Of a stretch of 64,000 bases of DNA, positions 18,877-29,324 are shown in pieces; within the stretch, counting starts at the first letter, position 1; every line of letters begins with the position of its first letter. Source of the DNA: Candidatus Endomicrobium labiotermitis (GTDB lineage: Bacteria > Elusimicrobiota > Endomicrobiia > Endomicrobiales > Endomicrobiaceae); assembly GCA_009778965.1 (NCBI GenBank), contig WRFE01000001.1:49117-113116 (forward strand), in the 5' to 3' direction. The position numbers and the translations under genes are program-made. Under the pieces are notes generated by a model, which did no database searches, was not told the origin of the DNA, and saw only the letters and a program-made list of their open reading frames with translations.

Positions 18877-19497
18877 TCATTTTTCAATAAACTTTTTTTC
18901 GGCAAATTCACGGATAATGTCCGCGGTTTCACTTAGTCCTAAAACCGATGAATTTACGCATAAATGATAATACTCAGCGCTGCCTCTTTCTATGTTTGTG
19001 TAATAGCGGTAATACTTATTTCTCTGTCTGTCGTTTTTTTCAATCTCTTTTAAAGCGGCGGCAGAGTTTATGTTCAAGTTTTCAGAAATAGTTTTTATTC
19101 TGTCTTTTATATCGGCGCATATAAAAACATTAATACATCTCGGGTGTTCTCTTAGAACATAATCTGCGCATCTGCCTACAAAAACCGCGGATTCTTTTTC
19201 GGCAATATTTTTTATGATATTGCTTTGAATCTTAAAAATCGAATCGTTTATGTTTTCGCTGCATTGCGCGCCGAAAACTCCGCAAAACATATCCGTAAAT
19301 CCGCCGACAAAACGAAACGGAAGCTTCTCATCGGATTTTTCTATAAAATCTTTTCCAAGCCCGCTCTCTTTTGCCGCCATTTCTATAAGTTCTTTATCGT
19401 AAAAAGCAATCTTTAAATCTTTAGCGATTTTTTTGCCTATAAAGAGTCCGCCGCTTCCGTATTGCCTTGCTATCGTAATTACAAGTTTAGAACTCAT
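18877..19497 (-). CDS. Cytidylate kinase-like family protein
   Basis: VITIARQYGSGGLFIGKKIAKDLKIAFYDKELI; VGRCADYVLREHP. Start trimmed to MSSKLV. Confidence 0.8.
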   Translation of the reverse strand: MSSKLVITIARQYGSGGLFIGKKIAKDLKIAFYDKELIEMAAKESGLGKDFIEKSDEKLPFRFVGGFTDMFCGVFGAQCSENINDSIFKIQSNIIKNIAEKESAVFVGRCADYVLREHPRCINVFICADIKDRIKTISENLNINSAAALKEIEKNDRQRNKYYRYYTNIERGSAEYYHLCVNSSVLGLSETADIIREFAEKKFIEK

Positions 19498-20902
19498 TTT
19501 TTCCTCCGGTATTGATTCTGGATACATTCGGGACTTCGTCCCTCAGTACAAAGGGAGAATTCCCTTCGAGTTTTTTATACTGCATTCTAAGCAAAATAAC
19601 ACAAATTATAAACGATAACAAATCTGCTATAGGCATGCTTAACCATACGCCTGTAATATCTAAAAATTTCGGTAAAAACAAAATAAGCGGTATCAACAAT
19701 ATAACCTGCCTTGTCACGGAAAGAATAATACTCAAATACGCTTTCCCTATGCTTTGGAAAAATGTAGAAGCTACAATCTGCACAGCGGCAAGAGAATAAA
19801 ACATAAACACATAACGCAAGCCCGACGCAGTCATATCTATAAGCATTTTATCTCTTGTGAAAGCGCCCGCGACCGCGTGAGGAAACAATTCTACAATAAT
19901 AAAGCCGGCAGTCATTACAATAACGCCTATAAAAATCGTCTTGTTTAAAACTTCTTTAACCCTTCCGTATAATCCAGCGCCGTAATTGTACCCTGCTATG
20001 GGCTGCATTCCCTGATTTATTCCGAAAACTATCATAACAAAAAGAAACGCGACGCGGTTGACGATTCCGTAAGCCCCGACAGCCAAATCCCCGCCGTAAT
20101 ATGTAAACTGTCTGTTTAAAAGTATTATAACAACGCTTGATGACGCGTTAAGCAAAAACGGAGCAAGCCCTATTGAAAATATCCCGCTTACAATCGCTTT
20201 TCTCAGTTTGTAGATACCGTTTTTAAAATACAAAAACTTTGTTTTATCGGTAAAAAAATAAATTTGCCAAAGCAAAACCAAAAACTGCGATATTACTGTG
20301 GCGAGAGCGCTTCCCCTTATACCCCAGCCAAAACCGAAAATAAATAAAGGATTTAAAATAATATTAAAAATTACCGTGGCAATTGCGGCATACATCGCTT
20401 CTTTCGGATAACCAGAAGAACGCATTAATGCATTAAGCCCCATAAATAAATGAACAACAACATTTCCCGCGACAATTACAAACATAAAATCGTACGCATA
20501 AGGAAGCACGTCCGGACTTGCGCCGAAAAATTTAAGTATCGGGGTAAGCCATATTAACACGGGAATAGATAATCCTATTCCCAGTATAAGATTTAGCGTC
20601 ACGACATTTCCGAGTATATAATTGGCGGAATCGTAATCTTTTTGTCCGAGGCGTATAGATAAAAGAGCTGAAGCGCCGACGCCTATAAGAGCGCCGAATG
20701 CCGCGCCGAGCGTCATTATAGGAAAGCTTATGGCAATACCCGAAAGCGCAAGCGGACCCACGCCGTGACCGATAAAAATGCTGTCGGTTATATTGTAAAT
20801 CGACATGGCAATCATACCGATTACCGCTGGAATCGCGTATTGGATTAAAAGTTTTCCGACCGGCTGAGTGCCGAGAGATAAAGGCGCTGATGAATTATTC
20901 AT
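19487..20902 (-). CDS. MATE family efflux transporter
   Basis: IGMIAMSIYNITDSIFIGHGVGPLALSGIAISFPIM; 12-TM MATE pattern. Confidence 0.9.
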   Translation of the reverse strand: MNNSSAPLSLGTQPVGKLLIQYAIPAVIGMIAMSIYNITDSIFIGHGVGPLALSGIAISFPIMTLGAAFGALIGVGASALLSIRLGQKDYDSANYILGNVVTLNLILGIGLSIPVLIWLTPILKFFGASPDVLPYAYDFMFVIVAGNVVVHLFMGLNALMRSSGYPKEAMYAAIATVIFNIILNPLFIFGFGWGIRGSALATVISQFLVLLWQIYFFTDKTKFLYFKNGIYKLRKAIVSGIFSIGLAPFLLNASSSVVIILLNRQFTYYGGDLAVGAYGIVNRVAFLFVMIVFGINQGMQPIAGYNYGAGLYGRVKEVLNKTIFIGVIVMTAGFIIVELFPHAVAGAFTRDKMLIDMTASGLRYVFMFYSLAAVQIVASTFFQSIGKAYLSIILSVTRQVILLIPLILFLPKFLDITGVWLSMPIADLLSFIICVILLRMQYKKLEGNSPFVLRDEVPNVSRINTGGKNEF

Positions 20903-20928
20903 AGTTTATATGACAAACCCCTCACCCT

Positions 20929-21022
20929 CTTGCTTCGCAAGTCCCTCTCCCGCAGGGGGCGAGGGCAATTACTTTAGCTCCTTCTCCCCTTGCGGGAGAG
21001 GGTTGGGGTGAGGGGTTGCCGT
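20929..21022. repeat. Family F palindromic repeat, full unit
   Basis: cccctcaccctcttgcttcgcaagtccctctcccgcagggggcgaggg...ctccccttgcgggagagggttggggtgagggg. Confidence 0.85.
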
Positions 21023-21031
21023 TTAACTAAA

Positions 21032-22342
21032 TTACTCCTGTGATTTTATAAGAGCCTGCTCTAAATCGTTTATTATATCATTGGCATTTTCTATTCCTAC
21101 TGAAAGCCTTATATAATCGGGCGTTACTCCTGCCGACAAACGCTGTTCTTCGCTAAGCTGCTGATGCGTTGTGCTTGCGGGATGGGTTGCCAAAGTTTTC
21201 GCGTCGCCCAAATTTGTCACATGCGAAATAAGCTGCAATGAATTAATAAACTTTTTACTTTGCTCAACTCCGCCTTTAACGCCAAAGCCGACCAAAGGAC
21301 CGCCGTTTCCATTAAAATATTTTTGGGCCTTCGCGTATTCTTTATTATCTTCAAGTCCCGGATAATTTACCCAAGCCACATTTTTATTTTGTTTCAGATA
21401 TTTCGCAATAGCAAGCGCGTTGTCGTTATGCCTGGGCATTCTTAAATGCAAAGTTTCAAGCCCCTGCAAAACCAAAAATGAATTGAACGGCGAAATTATC
21501 GCGCCGATATCTCTGTTTAGTCCGGCTCTGATTTTTGCCAAATAAGCAAAACCTTTAAACGCTTTCACAAAATCCAAACCGTGATAACTCGCGTCAGGAC
21601 CGGCTATTGAAGGAAACTTTCCGTTTTCCCAGTTAAATTTTCCGCTGTCAACTATTATTCCGGCAGCGCTTGTTCCGTGACCGCCCAAGTATTTAGTCGC
21701 GGAATAAATAGCGATATCAGCTCCGTATTCAAAAGGTCTGCATATATAAGGCGTTGACGTATTATCAACTATAAGAGGCAGTCCGTTTTCGTGGGCAAGC
21801 GCGGAAAGTTTTTCAAGTTCCGGCGTATCAAGTTTTGGGTTGCCAAAAATTTCCGCGTAGACCGCTTTTGTTTTGGAGTTTATCGCTTTTTTTACCTGCT
21901 CCAAATCCGCTGAATCCACAAAATTTACTTTTATGCCGAACTTTTTTAATGTGTTTGAAAATAAATTGTAAGTGCCGCCGTAAAGATTATTCAAAGCGAC
22001 TATTTCATCTCCGCTTTGCGCAAGCACGGTAATGGCAAGAAAAATTGCCGACATACCGCTTGATACCGCAAGCGCGCCTATTCCGCCGTCCAAAAGGGCA
22101 ACGCGTTTTTCCAAAACGTCGGTGGTAGGGTTATTTAAACGGACATATATATTGCCCGGCTCGCTTAATTCAAAAAGCTTAGCCGCGTGGTCTGTATTTT
22201 TAAACTGATACGCGGTAGTCTGATGAATCGGCACGGCTATTGAGCCTGTAACCGGATCCGGCTCCTGTCCGCCGTGAACTAAAATACTTTCTTTTGTTAA
22301 TTTATCATCTATTTTTGACATTTTATAACTCCTTAGGGACAA
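21032..22342 (-). CDS. metY: O-acetylhomoserine sulfhydrylase / aminocarboxypropyltransferase
   Basis: [49 protein letters not shown] lysine, THQQLSEEQ. Confidence 0.9.
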   Translation of the reverse strand: MSLRSYKMSKIDDKLTKESILVHGGQEPDPVTGSIAVPIHQTTAYQFKNTDHAAKLFELSEPGNIYVRLNNPTTDVLEKRVALLDGGIGALAVSSGMSAIFLAITVLAQSGDEIVALNNLYGGTYNLFSNTLKKFGIKVNFVDSADLEQVKKAINSKTKAVYAEIFGNPKLDTPELEKLSALAHENGLPLIVDNTSTPYICRPFEYGADIAIYSATKYLGGHGTSAAGIIVDSGKFNWENGKFPSIAGPDASYHGLDFVKAFKGFAYLAKIRAGLNRDIGAIISPFNSFLVLQGLETLHLRMPRHNDNALAIAKYLKQNKNVAWVNYPGLEDNKEYAKAQKYFNGNGGPLVGFGVKGGVEQSKKFINSLQLISHVTNLGDAKTLATHPASTTHQQLSEEQRLSAGVTPDYIRLSVGIENANDIINDLEQALIKSQE

Positions 22343-22871
22343 AAACCCTTTTTAATTTTTTGTATATGATATTATTTTTTAAGCTTTACTGCAAAACATT
22401 ATAATATCACATTCGGAAAATACCAATGTACCAATAATTCATATTTGCCTGCCTTTTTTTACTTATTATTTAAATTTGAAATTGAGTTTGTGTTTTGAAA
22501 CTTAATTGCGGAACTTGGTTCCTTACATTCGTACTGCGGAAAAAGAAAGACGCATGCATTCGCGCGATGCGAAAACATGTTTAAGAGATGCATTAATGAT
22601 GGCTTTTTTTATTAAATACTTCATATTGCAGACATAATATAAAAGTTCCCGGTAAATGTCAAAGTTATTTTTTTCGTTTTGTTTAATCAAGCGCCAGACG
22701 CATTACATAAACAAAACCGGATATTAACGACAAAACGAAACGACAGAGATAAAAATTAATTTATCTCTGCCGTTTAAGTTTGGTTATCATTCAGGACTTG
22801 AAATCTACAATTTACAATGAGATTGCGGCTCAAAGGCCGCAATGACGACGATTAAAATGCGTTATAAACTG

Positions 22872-23504
22872 CTATTGCAGTTTATACGAAGCAACCATGG
22901 TATCAAAATCATTTTTTACTTTATCAAAATCCGACGATTCGGCAGAGCATTGGACAGCATACGCGTTTTCATCAATAAACATATAAAACAATTTAAACGT
23001 AAAAGGAATATTTCCGGCCGGTCTCGTTATTGCGGTATATTCCAAAGCTTCCATACTATTAATTATTATTCGGTTTGGCCCGCTGACTTCCGCTTCTCCA
23101 AACGCGCTTTTTACCAATTCCTGAGCGTATGCTGCAAATTCATCGTTTGTTTTTACATCAGAAGGAACTCTGTCAACAGTCATTATAACAGCCGCCCCGG
23201 GAGCTCTTCCGTCTACATTCATGTAAACCGGAACTTCAGCGCTCTGAACTCTCATCCAGCCGTTCGCCGATACTATAGTCGGCGTTAATCTGGGAGCTGC
23301 AGGCTCGCTAACTAACCTTGCAGAAAAAACTTCCTGCTGAGGAACCGGAAGCGAAGAAGTCGCAGCCTGCGATGCCGGCGCCGTACTCTTAGCGGGCATA
23401 TCGGTACGGAAAGATTTATCGCCGCTTGAATTATTATCTCCTCCGCATGCGGCAAGAAAAAACGCTAAAACAAACGCAAAAAATAGAACTGAAAACTGTT
23501 TCAT
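22872..23504 (-). CDS. Hypothetical lipoprotein
   Basis: Signal MKQFSVLFFAFVLAFFLAACGG with lipobox. Confidence 0.7.
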   Translation of the reverse strand: MKQFSVLFFAFVLAFFLAACGGDNNSSGDKSFRTDMPAKSTAPASQAATSSLPVPQQEVFSARLVSEPAAPRLTPTIVSANGWMRVQSAEVPVYMNVDGRAPGAAVIMTVDRVPSDVKTNDEFAAYAQELVKSAFGEAEVSGPNRIIINSMEALEYTAITRPAGNIPFTFKLFYMFIDENAYAVQCSAESSDFDKVKNDFDTMVASYKLQ

Positions 23505-23643
23505 AATAAGACTCCTTTTATATAATATTCTACTCTATGTGACTTATTTGTCATTGCGGGGAGGAAGCAATGTTTCCGACGAAGTAATCCATTTTAAAAG
23601 CAATGTGGATTGCCATGTCAAGACTTTGTCGTCTTTCAGACCC

Positions 23644-23698
23644 GGTGCGCTCACATCTCGCGCCCGTTCGTGACTCGCGCTCCTTATTCGTCGCGCAC
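23644..23698. repeat. H element copy 1, nested in a family-G-like repeat
   Basis: ggtgcgctcacatctcgcgcccgttcgtgactcgcgctccttattcgtcgcgcac. Confidence 0.75.
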
Positions 23699-23767
23699 TC
23701 ACCCCCGCAATGACTACAGAACATCAATCGTCTTTAATTCGTCATTCGTAATTTGTAATTGTCTTTT

Positions 23768-26700
23768 TTAAAGTTCTAATTTAATTTTCAGAGATCCCGA
23801 AAAACCTTCACGAACACCGGAAAAAGTTTGCGCGCTTAAATCTAATGTTAAATTTTTGAAAATATTAATACCCATACCTATTCCGCCGGAAAATGTTCCG
23901 CCGTTCAAGGTAGGAGCCTCAATATCGTGACCGTCTATTTGCGCTTTTATGGCTCCGCTCAATTCATAATCGTAAGAAACCGTTAAATACGGCTTAAATG
24001 TATTATTTATTTCATATTCGCCTTTCGCACCGGCTTTTATGCGGTTTGAAAGAACAGAATCAAATTTATATTTTTCTTTGGTAGGCAATTCAACTTCGCT
24101 CCCGCCGACGCTTGTGAGAGTATATCCTCCGGAAAGATCAAGATTCACTTTTTCGCTGATTTCAAAAACAACTCCCGCGCCTAAACCTAAACCAAAGTAC
24201 ATTGAACTGTATTCATAATTCGCGTTTGCAAGCTCGGTATTATACTCATTGGAAATCTGCCCTGCTCTTATTAAACCTTCAATATATCCGTCCCCGTCTT
24301 CTCCGACTTCTTTTTTACCCAGAATACCGCCGCCGACAGCGGTTACCTTACCGTCACCTTTTACGCTGTCAAAACCCGAAAACTCATTTTCAGTTTCAAA
24401 ATTACCGGTTACATATTCCGCAAAAACACCCAGGGAAAGCGATTCGAATTTTCTTTCAATACCGGCTACTATTCCCAAATCGTTAAGAGATACCGAAGAA
24501 CCGGTATTATATTTTGAGCTTCCGCCGGTAACCGCGCCTATCAGCCCCATATCTCCCACCTTTAAATCAGGGGACAGTAATTCGCCGGACACAGTATTAG
24601 CTGCCAGCCCCGCGGCAATGGCCGCAGCCGCGACGCCTTCAGACAACGATTTTGTCTGGGGATTAAAAAATCTTTCGACAAAATCGGCAATTAATTGTTT
24701 ATTACTGACATATATATTACAAATATCCGCCCAGGCGGCTCCTTGGCTCGCTATCACTTGCGTTTGTTTAGGAGATCCGTAAAGACCTGCAACGCTTTCT
24801 ATTAAGACAATTCTGTCTCCGTCCGAGAAATCCGCATCTGTTCCAAAAGTCAATTTTACGTTTGTATTAGCAAGATTCGTCATTCCGCTTGTAACATAAA
24901 TAATCGGCGTAGTGATATTTGAATCTTCAATATAAAAATTATAATTTTCAAAACCGCTCATGTTCCCGACTGTAAGCTGCCCGCTCTTAATTTCAAGAGT
25001 GTTTCCCGTAAAAAAATCTGCCAGACTTGACGTTCCGTAATTTTTAGCCCAGCCGCCGTAAAGAGTGCCGACATTTAAATTGCCGATTACAGTGACCTTA
25101 TTATTAATGGCAGATACTTTTTCAGAACCGGAGTATCCATAAGCTTCACCGCCTAAAATTTGATCGACATATCCGGAAATATTTTCAAGAATGACAGAAT
25201 TATAATTGGCTTTCGCAATTGAAGCGGAGGTAAGTGAAGACTGCGCGTAGCCTCCATAAATATTGTTAACGCTTCCTGTTATAATTTTTACAGTATTATT
25301 GTTAGCCTGCGCATTTGAAAAAGATTGCGAGAAGCCGCCAAAAGCATTATTCACTGTAACATTATCAAGCTCAACATAATTATTATCAGCCTGCCCGCTT
25401 GATTTTAAAGAATTCGCCGCGCCTCCATAAACACTGTTGCTAATGCTTCCGCCAGTTACTGTTACCCTATTACCGTCTGCAAAATTCAATGTATTCCCGC
25501 TGCCTATCCATCCTGAAAAAGAACGCCCGCCGTAAACTACGCCTAGCGCTGAATTTTCAAGTATTACATTATTTTCATTCGCATATTGCGCTACAGTAAT
25601 TTCGGTTGTTACAGTCCCCGTAGCTCCAACCGTACAAAAACCTCCGTTGACCCCGTTAACTGCCGAATTCAATACATATACGGTATTTCCATAGGCTCTT
25701 CCCGTATCGGCTTGAGCCGAAATAAATGCCCCGAAAACATCCATGCTTCCGGTGTTTGTTAAATTTTCAATTTCAACGTAATTATTGTTTGTTTCAAAAC
25801 CGCCGTATCCCACGCTTTCATATAATAAATTTCCGCCCCAAAGATAAGCTCCGTATATATTTGCCGCGCCCGCGCTTGTAATATTTTTAACAGAAACCGA
25901 ACTTCCGTTTGCCTGCCCGCTAAGCTGCGCTCCTACGCTAGAAGTAGAAGAAAAAACATAACTGCCGTAGACACGGTTAACTCCTATACTGTCTTCTATT
26001 ATTACTTTGTTACTATTCGCGGTTACATTATCGCCGGCGGACAAAGAACCCATAACCCTGCCGCTGTATAAATTAGAAGACGATATTGAAACTACATTGC
26101 CGTTTACCTGCACGCTGTTTCTTTGGCTGTAACCCAAGCTGTTAGCTATTACATAAGAACCGGCGACATAACTTGTTGTCGAATATGAAATTGTAACTTC
26201 ATTCTCATTTGAAATTATGTTTGAAACACCGTCAACCTCTATATGACTTCCTGATACAACCCCATTATTTACCTCTACTTCCGCTGAATTTATTGAAATT
26301 TTATTTTTGTTTGAATACACATTAAAAGAAAAAGAAGAAGGCATACTTATCTTCATCCTGGATCCTAAAACTTCTGAAATTTGAAGTATATTATCTATTT
26401 CAACCGTGTTTAAATTCGCGGTGATATTTCCGATTTCTATGGAATTGCCTATATATATATAGGAAGCTCTGGCGCCATCCAAATAAAGAGTCGGCGAATT
26501 TTTAACAGAAACTTCATTTCCGTTTGATGTAATGTTTCCTATTGAACCGTTTGCTTCAAGCGATATTGCAGAACCATATATATTTCCGCCGTTTATATCT
26601 GACCAGTTAATAACCGCAGAATTAGAACTTGCAAAAATATTTCCGATTGAACCGCCCGTTATAATATTCACCCAAGAACCTAATATATCTCCGGCAGTCA

Positions 26701-26998
26701 TTGTTGACCCGTAAAAGGCTGCGGAATTATAATTTGCCGTAACATTTCCAAAGTCTATAGCAGCCGTAGTTGAATAATAAACAACCCCGCCTGCTATAGT
26801 GTAAGAATTTGTCGAGTACACAATACGACTGCCCGGCTGAAAAATATTATTTGTAACGGTTACCTGTGAAGAAATATTTATTTCCGTATCCGGAGCAGTT
26901 ACTGAAGTTCCGAATAAATTGATCTGTGCAAAACTTTTATCTGCGCATAAAAATAATGCAGCAACCGCGAATAAAGCAAACATTAGTATTTTTTTCAT
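23768..26998 (-). CDS. Autotransporter-like protein: repetitive passenger plus C-terminal beta-barrel domain
   Basis: Signal peptide (ALFAVAALFLCADKSFA); degenerate N-x-V-x-I-E-N...VYGG repeats; ~270-residue C-terminal barrel-like region (KYNTGSSVSLNDLGIVAGIERKFESLSLGVFAEYV...SLKIKLEL). Confidence 0.8.
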   Translation of the reverse strand: MKKILMFALFAVAALFLCADKSFAQINLFGTSVTAPDTEINISSQVTVTNNIFQPGSRIVYSTNSYTIAGGVVYYSTTAAIDFGNVTANYNSAAFYGSTMTAGDILGSWVNIITGGSIGNIFASSNSAVINWSDINGGNIYGSAISLEANGSIGNITSNGNEVSVKNSPTLYLDGARASYIYIGNSIEIGNITANLNTVEIDNILQISEVLGSRMKISMPSSFSFNVYSNKNKISINSAEVEVNNGVVSGSHIEVDGVSNIISNENEVTISYSTTSYVAGSYVIANSLGYSQRNSVQVNGNVVSISSSNLYSGRVMGSLSAGDNVTANSNKVIIEDSIGVNRVYGSYVFSSTSSVGAQLSGQANGSSVSVKNITSAGAANIYGAYLWGGNLLYESVGYGGFETNNNYVEIENLTNTGSMDVFGAFISAQADTGRAYGNTVYVLNSAVNGVNGGFCTVGATGTVTTEITVAQYANENNVILENSALGVVYGGRSFSGWIGSGNTLNFADGNRVTVTGGSISNSVYGGAANSLKSSGQADNNYVELDNVTVNNAFGGFSQSFSNAQANNNTVKIITGSVNNIYGGYAQSSLTSASIAKANYNSVILENISGYVDQILGGEAYGYSGSEKVSAINNKVTVIGNLNVGTLYGGWAKNYGTSSLADFFTGNTLEIKSGQLTVGNMSGFENYNFYIEDSNITTPIIYVTSGMTNLANTNVKLTFGTDADFSDGDRIVLIESVAGLYGSPKQTQVIASQGAAWADICNIYVSNKQLIADFVERFFNPQTKSLSEGVAAAAIAAGLAANTVSGELLSPDLKVGDMGLIGAVTGGSSKYNTGSSVSLNDLGIVAGIERKFESLSLGVFAEYVTGNFETENEFSGFDSVKGDGKVTAVGGGILGKKEVGEDGDGYIEGLIRAGQISNEYNTELANANYEYSSMYFGLGLGAGVVFEISEKVNLDLSGGYTLTSVGGSEVELPTKEKYKFDSVLSNRIKAGAKGEYEINNTFKPYLTVSYDYELSGAIKAQIDGHDIEAPTLNGGTFSGGIGMGINIFKNLTLDLSAQTFSGVREGFSGSLKIKLEL

Positions 26999-27025
26999 TT
27001 CTTCTCCTTATTTTCAGCTTCCCAA

Positions 27026-27063
27026 AATAAAAACGCCTGCCCGAAAATTAACCGGGAAGACGT
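27026..27063 (-). terminator. Hairpin plus T-tract in the leader of the autotransporter gene (candidate attenuator)
   Basis: On minus strand ACGTCTTCCCG-gttaatttt-CGGGCAGGCGT followed by TTTTATT, about 30 nt upstream of the ATG. Confidence 0.45.
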
Positions 27064-27333
27064 CCAAAATACATTTAAAAGACTATTTGATCTGATTTAT
27101 ATGACATTTTTCGCCTTAGTTTTATTTTTTGGCTATTTTGTCTACATAAAAATTATACAAAACAATCAATCAATAAGCAATATGACCAAGAGTAAGTGAC
27201 GAGCGGTGCAAACACAAAGACAGTCCGTCAAAGGTTTAAAAGTTTGCCGGAAGCGTGTAAATTAGGAGCGACGCAATCCCGTATTACAACCTTATGGGAC
27301 AGGCTCCATATAAACACAAAAAACAAGCCGCAT

Positions 27334-27375
27334 AAAAAAAGCCTGTGCGTTTGTATAATTAACGCACAGGCTTTT
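27334..27375 (-). terminator. Rho-independent terminator downstream of the GGGtGRT gene
   Basis: AAGCCTGTGCGTT-aattataca-AACGCACAGGCTT followed by T run on minus strand. Confidence 0.8.
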
Positions 27376-27390
27376 GATATATATTAAAAC

Positions 27391-28392
27391 TTATTTTGAA
27401 GCTTCTTCTATCGCTACTGCTACTGCTACTGACGCGCCTACCATAGGATTATTGCCCATACCTATAAGACCCATCATTTCAACGTGTGCCGGAACTGAAG
27501 ACGAACCCGCGAATTGCGCGTCGCCGTGCATGCGTCCCATAGTATCGGTCATACCGTAAGAAGCCGGACCTGCCGCCATATTATCGGGATGAAGCGTTCT
27601 TCCCGTACCGCCGCCGGAAGCGACTGAAAAATACTTTTTGCCGTTTTCAATAGCCCATTTCTTATATGTGCCGGCAACAGGGTGCTGAAATCTTGTGGGG
27701 TTTGTAGAGTTTCCTGTAATTGAAACGTCAACGCCTTCTTTCATCATTATTGCTACGCCTTCGCTGACATCATCCGCTCCGTAAACTTTTACTTTGGATT
27801 TGTCACCTTCCGAAAATTTTGTTTCTTTGGTAACATTAAGTTTTCCGGAAGAATAATCGTATTCCGTATCAACATATGTAAAACCGTTAACGCGGCTTAT
27901 TATGTAAGCGGCGTCTTTGCCTAAACCGTTAAGAATAACTTGAAGAGGCTCTTTACGGACTTTATTCGCGGTTTTTGCTATACCGATCGCGCCTTCTGCC
28001 GCTGCGAAACTTTCATGTCCTGCCAAAAAACAGAAGCATTTTGTCTGTTCCCTGAGTAACATTGCCGCAAGATTTCCGTGTCCTATACCTACCAAACGTT
28101 GATCCGCAACTGAACCCGGTATACAGAAGGATTGCAAACCTATGCCTATTGCTTCAGCAGCTTCAGCAGCTGTTTTGATGCCTTTTTTAATAGCTATTGC
28201 TGCGCCTACGGTATATGCCCAGACAGCATTTTCAAAAGCTATCATCTGTATATCTCTGACTATTTTTTCAACGTCAATGCCTTTATCAAGACATATTTTT
28301 CTTGCATCTTCCAAATCTTTGATTCCGTATTCTTTCAAAGCGGCTTCTATCTGCTTTATTCTTCTTTCGTAACTTTCAAATTTTATTGCCAT
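27391..28392 (-). CDS. GGGtGRT protein
   Basis: VASGGGTGRTLHPDNMAAGPASYGMTDTMGRMHGDAQFAGSSSVPAHVEMMGLIGMGNNPMVGA matches the motif naming this family. Start trimmed to MAIKFES with good RBS. Confidence 0.8.
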   Translation of the reverse strand: MAIKFESYERRIKQIEAALKEYGIKDLEDARKICLDKGIDVEKIVRDIQMIAFENAVWAYTVGAAIAIKKGIKTAAEAAEAIGIGLQSFCIPGSVADQRLVGIGHGNLAAMLLREQTKCFCFLAGHESFAAAEGAIGIAKTANKVRKEPLQVILNGLGKDAAYIISRVNGFTYVDTEYDYSSGKLNVTKETKFSEGDKSKVKVYGADDVSEGVAIMMKEGVDVSITGNSTNPTRFQHPVAGTYKKWAIENGKKYFSVASGGGTGRTLHPDNMAAGPASYGMTDTMGRMHGDAQFAGSSSVPAHVEMMGLIGMGNNPMVGASVAVAVAIEEASK

Positions 28393-28416
28393 ATACTTTT
28401 CTCCATTTTTTCTATT

Positions 28417-28494
28417 TGTCATTCTGAGTGTAGCGAAGAATCTATTACCTTTAATGTCTTTGGATTCTTCAAGGCTTCGCCTTTCAGAATGACA
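28417..28494. repeat. Palindromic repeat with TGTCATTCTGAG...CAGAATGACA ends
   Basis: tgtcattctgagtgtagcgaagaatc...ggattcttcaaggcttcgcctttcagaatgaca, inverted arms. Confidence 0.75.
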
Positions 28495-28506
28495 GGCAAC
28501 AGCCTG

Positions 28507-29226
28507 TTATTCGTGTCTGGGATCTATTTTCTTAACTGCTTCATCGTATCTGCCGTAAGTCTTTGTATTTTTTTCAAACGCGTCTTTGTGCGAAACGCCT
28601 TTTTTAATTTCGTCCATAACTTTGCCTAAATGAACAAATTTATAACCTATAACTTCATCATTTTTATCAAGACCCATTTCAAGCACATAACCTTCAGCCA
28701 TTTCAAGATAACGAACGCCTTTGGCTTTTGTGCTGAACATCGTACCGACCTGCGAACGCAAACCTTTTCCCAAATCTTCAAGACCCGCGCCTATCGGGAG
28801 TCCGCCTTCCGAAAACGCAGTCTGTGTTCTGCCGTATGCTATCTGTAAGAAAAGCTCTCTCATAGCGACGTTTATAGCATCGCATACCAAATCGGTATTT
28901 AACGCTTCAAGCACTGTTTTGCCGGTTATAATTTCGGCAGCCATGGCGGCGGAATGCGTCATACCGCTGCAGCCTACGGTTTCAATCAGCGCTTCTTCTA
29001 TAATACCGTTTTTAACATTAAGCGTAAGTTTGCAGGTTCCCTGCTGTGGAGCGCACCAGCCTACTCCGTGCGTCAAACCGCTTATATCGGTAACTTCTTT
29101 GGCTTTTACCCATTTTCCTTCTTCTGGAATCGGCGCTGAACCGTGTTTTGCGCCTTTTGCCACGCATGTCATTTGCTGCACTTCATGAGAAAACTCATAA
29201 GCGCATTTTTCTTTAGGACAACTCAT
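28507..29226 (-). CDS. Iron-sulfur cluster assembly scaffold (NifU_N-like) protein
   Basis: CKLTLNVKNGIIEEALIETVGCSGMTHSAAMAAEIITGKTVLEALN; conserved Cys pattern. Confidence 0.75.
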   Translation of the reverse strand: MSCPKEKCAYEFSHEVQQMTCVAKGAKHGSAPIPEEGKWVKAKEVTDISGLTHGVGWCAPQQGTCKLTLNVKNGIIEEALIETVGCSGMTHSAAMAAEIITGKTVLEALNTDLVCDAINVAMRELFLQIAYGRTQTAFSEGGLPIGAGLEDLGKGLRSQVGTMFSTKAKGVRYLEMAEGYVLEMGLDKNDEVIGYKFVHLGKVMDEIKKGVSHKDAFEKNTKTYGRYDEAVKKIDPRHE

Positions 29227-29324
29227 TGCATTTCTCCTTATTGTAATGATTGGAAAATATAACAGGTCTGATTATACAAAATTTGTAAGTATTTTGCTAA
29301 ACAATTTGTTATAATGAAATCCTT

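Noticed and set aside
22343-22800. SAM riboswitch upstream of metY
   Set aside because: No recognisable S-box core pattern by eye; left as an unexplained region instead.
24202-24782. ORFs antisense to the autotransporter gene
   Set aside because: They lie wholly within a long, convincing coding frame on the other strand and have composition typical of mirror-frame ORFs.
28721-29188. 155-aa plus-strand ORF
   Set aside because: Antisense to the NifU-like scaffold gene with its clear motifs and RBS; spurious.
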